DNA from: Stereocaulon alpinum
Lineage: Eukaryota > Ascomycota > Lecanoromycetes > Lecanorales > Stereocaulaceae
Length of the DNA stretch: 64,000 nt
Direction: 5' to 3'
NCBI GenBank assembly: GCA_018257865.1
Contig: JAEUBA010000070.1
Coordinates: 1 to 64,000, forward strand
Shown: piece after piece, positions 57,091-64,000 of the stretch
How the letters are laid out: each line of letters begins with the position of its first letter
Numbering within the stretch: the stretch's first letter is position 1
The notes under the pieces: model-generated
Databases searched by the model: none
The model's input: the letters and a program-made list of their open reading frames with translations, nothing else
What the model was told of the DNA's origin: nothing
Made by a program: the position numbers and the translations under genes

Positions 57091-57810
57091 TCACAGCTGC
57101 GATGAAGGCTCCCTCTGAGCTTTGAAAAACTGTGGAAATGTCTCCCGTAACTCTTCCAAATCATAGATTTGATGTAGCCCAGCTGCAGTAGCTGGGGTTG
57201 GATCACCCCGTTCTAATTTGTGAACAACTTTCCATCCTCTTGCACTCGCATGCTCGCAGTTGAGAAGCGAGTCGTCCACAAAATAGCAGTCTTCGCTCGA
57301 GGCGGCTTCTGCTTCAGCTTCAGCCTTGTCAAACATCTCGGCATGCGGTTTGGCGATGAGGGGGGTCTGTTCATAATTGCAGTATGTTATGCCTTCGAAT
57401 AGATCCTCCACCCCCAGTAGCTTCACCACACGTCGACCGTGCGTAATATGCGCGTTTGTGAAGAGCCACAGCTTCACCTTATTCCTGTCCATGTCTAGCA
57501 GCAGCTGCCGTAGCCGTGCATCCGGCTTGATGATGTCGTCGAGCGGTAGGGCATCATCCACTTCGCGATTGTAGGCTAAAGAGTCGATCTTATGATGTTT
57601 GACAAGGCCGGTAATGGCGAGTCCATAGTCTTTGTAGTATTGGCGGTGCAGCATTATTGCGTCTTCGGGGGAAAGCTCAAGGTGGCGGATAAAATACTCA
57701 TCGATGAGCTCTTGCATTAAGTCTTGAACACGAGTGGACCGTGAATAGAGACAATTGTCTATGTCGAAGAAGAAGACCGGACGAGACTTCGTATGCTTTA
57801 TTTCGGACAT
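57091..57810 (-). CDS. SDT1: HAD-family pyrimidine 5'-nucleotidase (SDT1/PHM8-like)
   Basis: A single exon of 239 residues. The enzyme removes phosphate from nucleoside monophosphates such as UMP/CMP. HAD motif I is FFFDIDNCLY with Asp16 and Asp18 (nucleophile and acid); motif II is LFTNA; the conserved Lys is in AKPHAEMF and motif IV is VDDS. The DIDNCLY form, with Asn-Cys in place of the usual Gly-Thr, is typical of this SDT1/PHM8 branch. The cap between motifs I and II is helical, as for the family. An AEAEAEAAS run just after the Lys motif is slightly expanded. The start is a Met with no alternative upstream ATG in frame. Confidence 0.9.
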   Translation of the reverse strand: MSEIKHTKSRPVFFFDIDNCLYSRSTRVQDLMQELIDEYFIRHLELSPEDAIMLHRQYYKDYGLAITGLVKHHKIDSLAYNREVDDALPLDDIIKPDARLRQLLLDMDRNKVKLWLFTNAHITHGRRVVKLLGVEDLFEGITYCNYEQTPLIAKPHAEMFDKAEAEAEAASSEDCYFVDDSLLNCEHASARGWKVVHKLERGDPTPATAAGLHQIYDLEELRETFPQFFKAQREPSSQL

Positions 57811-58169
57811 GACGGAGCTGAGAAGCTCAACTTGCTTTCACTGTGTGTCACCCGTTCTCATCTAGGATATAAAACGTACGAGCATGCACGAGCGCCAGCA
57901 GACGAAAAGGTGCGTATTGAGAAGCCATGACTTCAGCACTTGTGTCGAAAATGTAGCTTGTTGAGAATCTTCAATGTACGCTAGTGCGTTAGCGTTCCCG
58001 TTGTAATTTCGACCAGCGCAGAGATCTCCTCGATCTCCTTTCCCTCATCACACCACCGCATCTTTGCGGAGTGACGAGTTCCAGAAGTGGACTATGTTGG
58101 CTTTCGACTATAAGATCGCTGATCGCTAGACAGGCGCTCATAGCAACAGTTTCCGGCCGATCAAGGAGC
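57811..58169. promoter_or_regulatory. Divergent promoter region, nucleotidase / CCCH gene
   Basis: 359 bases between divergent start codons, so a shared promoter region. The CCCH frame stays open to 58071 upstream of its first ATG, but without a Met. No specific site can be named. Confidence 0.4.
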
Positions 58170-60932
58170 ATGGCTACAACTGCGATCCCTAACAGCAATG
58201 GCCACGTATTCAGCGACCAGGAACTGATTGTTGAGTATAACAAATTGATAAGATTTCGTGATGATGTTGTTGCAAATAGAACACAACCAAGCAAGCTTCC
58301 CAAACACTCATTCAGCTCAGGTATTCCAGCGTCTACCACAGGGGCCCTACAAGCTACATCTACATCGAAAGCTGCAAATGGCTATCACAAGCCTTCCCAA
58401 GCCAATAATACAACACCGATGCAGACTACAAATTTGCAAGTGCCGAAACCAGCATCAAACCCTTCCCTAGTCAAAACGTCCAATATACAAAAGCTGCCTA
58501 CCCCAACACCTGGGGCCTCTGGCATTGACCCAATCTTCTTGCAAAAGTCCGATGTGTTAGTAAGAGCAGAGACACAACAGGCAAGGCAACGGTTAGAGCA
58601 CGTATTGGAACAACAAGTACAACAGAAAAAGAGGCAAAAGGCGTTTGATCAGGAAGCTTTACCCGACTTCGACGTTACAGAGGTCTTCAGAAAGGCTCAA
58701 GAGCTTGTAAAGCCGTTGAAAACACATGAAAAGGGCCGTGCTAATAGGACTGCTTCGTCCACTGACTCTTTTGATGAGAATACGTTCTATTCTAGCCAGA
58801 TGAATGAGTCTACTACGACGGAAGAAGCAGATGAGTCTCCCAAATGGCGTCCTCGGCGTATTTGCAATTTTTTCAAGCGGGGCGAGCGTTGTCGATATGG
58901 AGATGCTTGTACATTTTCTCATGATCCAGTGATGAAGGCGAGGCTTGAAGGAGATGAATCTCAAGCAATGGATATTGACAGCGTCAATGCTGATGAACAG
59001 ACAAGCCCTCGTCAGGATGACAAGCCAGCACAACGTGTCCCAGTCAATGGCACAACACGCCAACCACCTACGCAAGAAGTCCTTGCTACTGCCCACACAG
59101 CTCAATCTGAAGCAGAACGAAGGCTACAGGAGCGAGTTGCCCAGCTTGAGGCCGAACTGCGCAACTCAAGAGCTGCGAAGGAAGGACCCCCAAATGCTCC
59201 AGCGCGCCAAGAAGTGAGAGAGCCTCATGAGCCCCAGGAAGAGCCTGCATATTCGCCGCCTCCTCCTGATGAGTTCGGAAGAGATGTCGGACCCCGAGAG
59301 CCAGAAAGACGTCGACCTACATTACAGCAGCCATCTTCCATCTCCGGGCAACTAGTACGTGAGTATGGCCGACGTATCGAAAATCCACCCTCGCCATTAC
59401 CGAATAATGTTAGGGTCATTAGGAATCATATCACGTCTCCAGTGGCTCCTCAGCCAGCTCGCGTGTCTCCATTAGCTATGGCCAAGGTTCCTCAAGTGTC
59501 TCAAATACAGGGTGAGAGTCGTCGTTCTTCCCGCGGATCTAATGTTGGAATAATCAGTGCTGGACAAAGCCCAAATGCCACAGCACAGGCCCCAGGCTCG
59601 AAGAAACGAAGAAGGGGACTTGATTCCGGAGAACAAATGCGTAATGTGGTTCCAAGGAGGGACCTTGGCTCGCCTGGCGTACGTATAAAGGATGAGCCCG
59701 TCTCACCTCCTCCATTCGCGAATGGGGACTTGAATTTACGTCGCGTCGATCAAAGACCGGAAGCATCGCGGAGGCTCTATGTGGATACCACCGGACCCCA
59801 GTATTACGATCAAGAGCAGGTCTTTCAGCAGCCAAGAATAGTTGAGCGTTCAGCGTATGGACATGCAATTGATGACAAAGGACCTCTAACGCCTATGACG
59901 CGCAGAGTTGTTTCACGAAACGGCCAGCATTATCATGCCAACGAAGAGCCAGATCTTCGTCGAATTGTCAGTGCCAGACAAGTAAGACCTCCAATGTCAT
60001 CACCGCCTCCCTATGCTGTACAATATTCTGCCACTCAACCGCGTGCTATAAGAGCTGCTTCGCAGGTATATGTCTCACCCACAGGGCAAGGTGTACCGCA
60101 AAACCACAGAGCATCCGCGCAGCCCCAGCCAGCTCCATATATCAACGAAGATCGGTCTCCCTCACCACCACTTCCCCGGCCGCCCCAATCTCCAAACGGA
60201 CGCCATTCAATCGCTATGGCCCCACCACCACGCCGCATCATCGTTGACCAATGGGGCAACCGATTTATGGAGGCTCCAATGCCCGTAGAGCGTCAAGTTT
60301 CTATTGCTCCTGTTATGCGCGGAACTGAGTATGATGCTCGCTATGAGCAAGTGTCTCCTCGAAGTGGCAGTGTTCGACAACGACAGCTTGTGAGTGTTGA
60401 TGAAGGGCAGTATATCCGCAGAGGAGCATCGCCAGCTTTTCTCGAGTATCCCGCGCCGCCTAGAATCAGGCAAGTGATTGGTCCAAGAGGCGATGTTTAT
60501 GAGGAGGAACAGTATGTGACGCGGAATGAGGGTCCGCAATTAGCTGAGTATTCAGATAATCGCCCCGCTGGACGCTACGAGGAAGTCCCGGCTCCACAGG
60601 AAAGGATTGTTAGGATGCGAAGCGTACGGCCTGTGGAAAGGCAGTACGAAATGCCTCGTGAACAGATCGCAAGAGTGCAAAGCGTGAGGCCTCAGCCGCG
60701 CATTGTGAGCTTGGGAGAAAGACCTGAACAGAGATCACAGGTGGTTCGCCCAATTAGTGTACGCCCTGAGATTGGTTCGAGCAGGCAAATGAGCTATGCA
60801 GTGGATGACAGGCCAAGGTACCAGTACGCTAGTCAAGGGCAGGAGAGGAGATATGTGGAGGAGATTCAGGATGAGGGTGCGGTGCATGAAGCACCGGGCA
60901 GTGGAGGGAGGCGTATCATACAGCGGTTGTGA
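58170..60932 (+). CDS. CCCH zinc-finger protein, long disordered tail
   Basis: A single exon of 920 residues from the ATG at 58170 (MATTAIPNSNG). The only clear domain is one CCCH zinc finger starting at Cys232, CNFFKRGERCRYGDACTFSH, with spacing C-X8-C-X5-C-X3-H, which usually binds single-stranded RNA. The N-terminal VFSDQELIVEYNKLIRFRDDVV is a plausible helix. A coiled-coil segment (EAERRLQERVAQLEAEL) follows the finger. The remaining ~560 residues are low complexity, rich in Arg, Pro, Gln and Tyr, with repeated MRSVRPVERQYE / VQSVRPQPRI-type pieces near the end. It is probably a nuclear or cytoplasmic RNA-binding protein in mRNA metabolism. An intron in the low-complexity part cannot be excluded. 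Confidence 0.85.
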   Translation: MATTAIPNSNGHVFSDQELIVEYNKLIRFRDDVVANRTQPSKLPKHSFSSGIPASTTGALQATSTSKAANGYHKPSQANNTTPMQTTNLQVPKPASNPSLVKTSNIQKLPTPTPGASGIDPIFLQKSDVLVRAETQQARQRLEHVLEQQVQQKKRQKAFDQEALPDFDVTEVFRKAQELVKPLKTHEKGRANRTASSTDSFDENTFYSSQMNESTTTEEADESPKWRPRRICNFFKRGERCRYGDACTFSHDPVMKARLEGDESQAMDIDSVNADEQTSPRQDDKPAQRVPVNGTTRQPPTQEVLATAHTAQSEAERRLQERVAQLEAELRNSRAAKEGPPNAPARQEVREPHEPQEEPAYSPPPPDEFGRDVGPREPERRRPTLQQPSSISGQLVREYGRRIENPPSPLPNNVRVIRNHITSPVAPQPARVSPLAMAKVPQVSQIQGESRRSSRGSNVGIISAGQSPNATAQAPGSKKRRRGLDSGEQMRNVVPRRDLGSPGVRIKDEPVSPPPFANGDLNLRRVDQRPEASRRLYVDTTGPQYYDQEQVFQQPRIVERSAYGHAIDDKGPLTPMTRRVVSRNGQHYHANEEPDLRRIVSARQVRPPMSSPPPYAVQYSATQPRAIRAASQVYVSPTGQGVPQNHRASAQPQPAPYINEDRSPSPPLPRPPQSPNGRHSIAMAPPPRRIIVDQWGNRFMEAPMPVERQVSIAPVMRGTEYDARYEQVSPRSGSVRQRQLVSVDEGQYIRRGASPAFLEYPAPPRIRQVIGPRGDVYEEEQYVTRNEGPQLAEYSDNRPAGRYEEVPAPQERIVRMRSVRPVERQYEMPREQIARVQSVRPQPRIVSLGERPEQRSQVVRPISVRPEIGSSRQMSYAVDDRPRYQYASQGQERRYVEEIQDEGAVHEAPGSGGRRIIQRL

Positions 60933-61651
60933 AGCATGCGTTCCTTTGTTTGGAAGTGACTGAGGACAGCACCTTCCCCGTTATGCGTGACGGTCGCATT
61001 CGAAGGCACAGAGGAGAGCGGCATACTAATGCATAAGTATAATTCGACTGTACATTACCATTGCCACTGAAATGAACCCATTCGTCCAGTCACTCTATGA
61101 TGATTACCCTACGTTCTCAAGTGAAGGTGCACCGAGTATTTATAACAACATACTCCGTACTGGCGATCGGAACTACTGGGACGGGCAAAGCGGAATCCCT
61201 TAGACTCGGACCCCTGATACAGGTCCGCCGCAGATCTATTCAAAGAAAGATACGAGCCTTGAGATAAAGCTGCATCACTGATCCTCTCCTAAAGAAGGAA
61301 TGTGTCGTGCTCATTGGGCAATTTCTAGCTGCAGTGCGTGCAAATTAAACAAGTCAACGATATCTGCATAGTTACTGCGTGGGCGTAGCTTTTCCCCGTA
61401 GGAATCACTGAATCAGGAGGCGGGCAGAAAAATTGGGGGTCGTTTTAATGTAGCCCTATGCACAGCCCACATTTAATTATTACGCTCGGAACTTGATTCG
61501 CGTTCTTCACTCCAAAACCTTGCACCTGTTCGCGCTAACCGATCACACACCCAACATCCTGCCTCGCCTGCCTGTCAGCCGTGGCAGATGCTCTACCCCC
61601 TACTCTCCAACACCAGCAGAGGCATCGTAGGGGGAGTCGGAGTGCTTCACG
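60933..61651. other. Intergenic region between CCCH and KH genes
   Basis: 719 bases between two plus-strand genes. It has no clear frame. A purine/pyrimidine-mixed segment near 61430-61450 has GGGGGTC after an A-run. Expected to hold the CCCH 3' UTR and the KH promoter. Confidence 0.45.
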
Positions 61652-64000
61652 ATGCAGCGCTTCAGCAACATCACAGGCCAGGCTCGTCATGGCCTGGAGA
61701 AGATGACACCTGCTGGCCTCATGTCGAGGCCGAACCAGATGGACATGCCAATTGCCCAGCCCGTTAAACGCCCCATGAACGGCCAACCTATATCTCCTCT
61801 CACGGCGGTCGACGCTATCGTCAACTTGTCCTTTAATGTCCCATTCGCATCGAATCTCGCTGGCCCGGACGTCCAAGAAATCATACATGCGAGTCCGAAA
61901 GCACTCGAGAGATGGACGTTTCCGGACGGTACGGAAGAGCAAACACCGATCCACAAGCTACCAGTGCACAACGGCAATGTCGAGCAGCTAAGAAGGTTAT
62001 GTCGGGTCTTGGAAGAAGGTAGCCAAGGGCGAATGCAAGCTACAGTGACCTCTTCAGAGCCAAAACCGGTACCCGCATTGCAGCGACGACCGTTGAAAGG
62101 TCTCGTGACCAACGTCTGTATATCCGGAGATGCAGATATTGTGCACAAAATGCGAGCTAAGATCTTGAACGAGACACCAATCGCACTGGTAATGATCCGG
62201 CACTCTTGTCGCGTGAGGAAATGCCAACGCTGACATGATACCAGAGGTGTGCCATCGTCGATATCGATACCAACCTCGTCATTACCCCCGACATGACCGG
62301 AGTGCGACTAGAAGTGCTTAACCATCTCGACGACACAGCCAAGTATTGTGGCACTGACATATTTCTGCTGAATCCAAAACACAATGATCCAGAAGGGCCC
62401 ACTTCAGATTACGGCAATGGAAGTGACCAGCGCTTCGATCAACGGCTACGCATTGCAATCTACGGCGATCCTGAGAGCTCTGAGCATGCAAAGACAAGGG
62501 TCCTCATTCTGATTGACCGAATAGTAAGCTTTATGAGTCTCCCTTGACAGTGCGAATGGTAATGATCGAGTAGCTTCACCGTATCCCGGATGTCCTGAAG
62601 CTTGAATCCTCACTACACACCATCATCTGTGGACGGACTCGCAAAAATATCCGCATGATCGAATCGGCTACAAACACCGCTATCTACTTTCCTCCACCAT
62701 TTCCTCGTATCTACGGTTACGTACCGCCTGGGGCACACCGGCGAGGGGAAGACGAAGTTTTCATCACTGGGGAAAGCCAAGAAGGCATCAGTTCAGCAAA
62801 GAGAAAGCTCTTTGATTTGGTAATAACTACCAAATGCTATGTCAAGGATGTGGTCGTATCAGCACACAAGATTGATAGTATTCTGCTGGATCGGCTCGAT
62901 AAGGTCCGCAAAGTGATGGAAACAAATGGATCCTACGTCTTGTTTCCTCAGCTTGGAAGCTCGCGCGGCTTAATCAGGGTCCAAGGTACCGAGATTCTGC
63001 ATGTAGAGCGGACAGTACGCGAAATCATGGCATTGGTAATTACTCTCCCGAGACCCTCTAGGAGACAGTTCACTAATCTGATCTAGGCTGGCCAATTCTA
63101 CGGCGCATCATGGTGGCTAATGCTGCCCGAGTCAGCTCAATCGAATACTATGCGAGCGCCGTCGCCGGCGGATATACGTACTATGCTCTCAGACATTTGC
63201 CTAAACTCTGCGGCTGAGGTTGGTTTCGATAAGCTGACATTCTCTATCAACGGTTCGGACGACGCTGTCAAGGCTGCGATGATGGTTATTCATCAAATAC
63301 CGTTCGTCAAGAGAGCTCAATACCAAATCCGCGTAAAGATAGAGCTTGCAAACGAGCACAAGGAGTTTGTCAGTGGGAAAAAGAACGGCAAGATCAACAA
63401 GATTATGGGGCAAAGTGAGCACAATTATACCGCAAGATTTACAATAATCGCTAACCCGAAATAACAGGCAACGTCCAGATCATTTTCGACGGCTTCAATG
63501 AGTACAATTTCTACATCGACGTGTGTGGTGCCCAATACGATGCTACAAAGAACGGTTTAGATCTCGTGGAGCAAGAAATGCCTGCTTCGATATCTTTCCA
63601 CGTTCCAGACCAATACCACAAGCGCATTATTGGAATAGGAGGCCAGCACATCCAACGCATCATGAAAAAATACTCGGTCTTTGTCAAATTCTCCAACGCC
63701 ATGGACCGCGGCGGTATCGGCAAAGAGGATGATGATATCAAAGTTGACAATGTCATTTGCCGCACGCCTGCACGTAACGCACAAAGTCTGGATCTGGTCA
63801 AGCAAGAGATAATGGATATGGTGGAGAAAGTGGTAGGTGAACCCAAAGATCTAGAAGAAGAGCCCCAAAGCTCTCCGTCCGAGCGAGCATCAGCAGACTG
63901 ACATGGCTGCTGCTTTGTGAAGGACGCGGAGTTCGTCTCCGAGACCGTTGTCATCAATCGCTTGTACCATAGAGAACTCATTGCTCGAATGAGTGAGATC
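61652..64000 (+). CDS. Multi-KH-domain RNA-binding protein, 3' end beyond the window
   Basis: Exons 61652-62188, 62245-62523, 62574-63035, 63087-63414, 63468-63832 and 63923 to beyond 64000, all in phase, about 683 residues within the window. KH modules can be seen: one at about HTIICGRTRKNIRMIESATNT (G-R-T-R loop), one around EFVSGKKNGKINKIMG, and a clear one at HKRIIGIGGQHIQRIMKKY with the canonical GxxG (GIGG). The last exon (DAEFVSETVVINRLYHREL) begins another. The apparent stop at 63899 lies in an intron: GTAGGT at 63833 to TGTGAAG at 63922, with a CTGAC branch site, joins in frame. The N-terminal ~180 residues are less ordered. It is probably a cytoplasmic mRNA-binding protein of the vigilin/Bicaudal-C style. 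Confidence 0.88.

Noticed and set aside
1..64000. CRISPR arrays, prophage or bacterial operons
   Set aside because: No regularly spaced repeats; introns and gene content are fungal.

Overview
This window is nuclear DNA of a filamentous ascomycete (Pezizomycotina). The genes carry short introns of about 36-80 nt with GTRNGT/YAG borders and standard eukaryotic starts. The gene set (glucosidase II alpha, P5C reductase, an LSH/IRC5-type SNF2 remodeller, an NRPS-like reductase, a UbiA-family enzyme, a P450 and a DUF1275 protein) is typical of that group. The left end is an A+T-rich island of dead retroelements almost stripped of CpA/TpG, the signature of repeat-induced point mutation (RIP). I cannot name the species.

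Layout. 1-4.7 kb: RIP-degraded repeats, holding a Tad1-like LINE on the + strand and an LTR-retroelement gag fragment on the - strand. 5.6-9.7 kb: two low-complexity fungal proteins. 10.8-12.3 kb: a class I terpene synthase with both metal motifs but a one-base frame break. 12.3-13.7 kb: a paired 48-bp repeat around a tRNA-like B-box. 13.7-21.1 kb: glucosidase II alpha, an MFS transporter and P5C reductase. 22.0-27.1 kb: three paralogous di-iron fatty acid hydroxylase-superfamily genes. 28.9-32.9 kb: an NRPS-like enzyme (half C-A-T-R). 33.4-37.7 kb: an amino acid/choline-type permease and a zinc alcohol dehydrogenase. 37.9-44.4 kb: the SNF2 remodeller, a disordered protein and a dual-specificity-phosphatase-like protein. 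45.1-51.8 kb: a UbiA-family enzyme facing a P450, then DUF1275. 54.4-55.1 kb: a GST. 57.1-64.0 kb: a pyrimidine nucleotidase, a CCCH protein and a KH-domain protein cut by the window end.

Best candidates for something undescribed: (i) the hydroxylase triplet sharing a neighbourhood with the NRPS-like reductase, with transporters and an ADH nearby, a plausible small biosynthetic cluster; (ii) the divergent UbiA/P450 pair; (iii) an abrupt switch between C-rich and G-rich coding strand inside several unrelated genes.

Exon models were built by hand from splice consensus, family conservation and reading-frame arithmetic. All close in frame except the terpene synthase, which is one base short.
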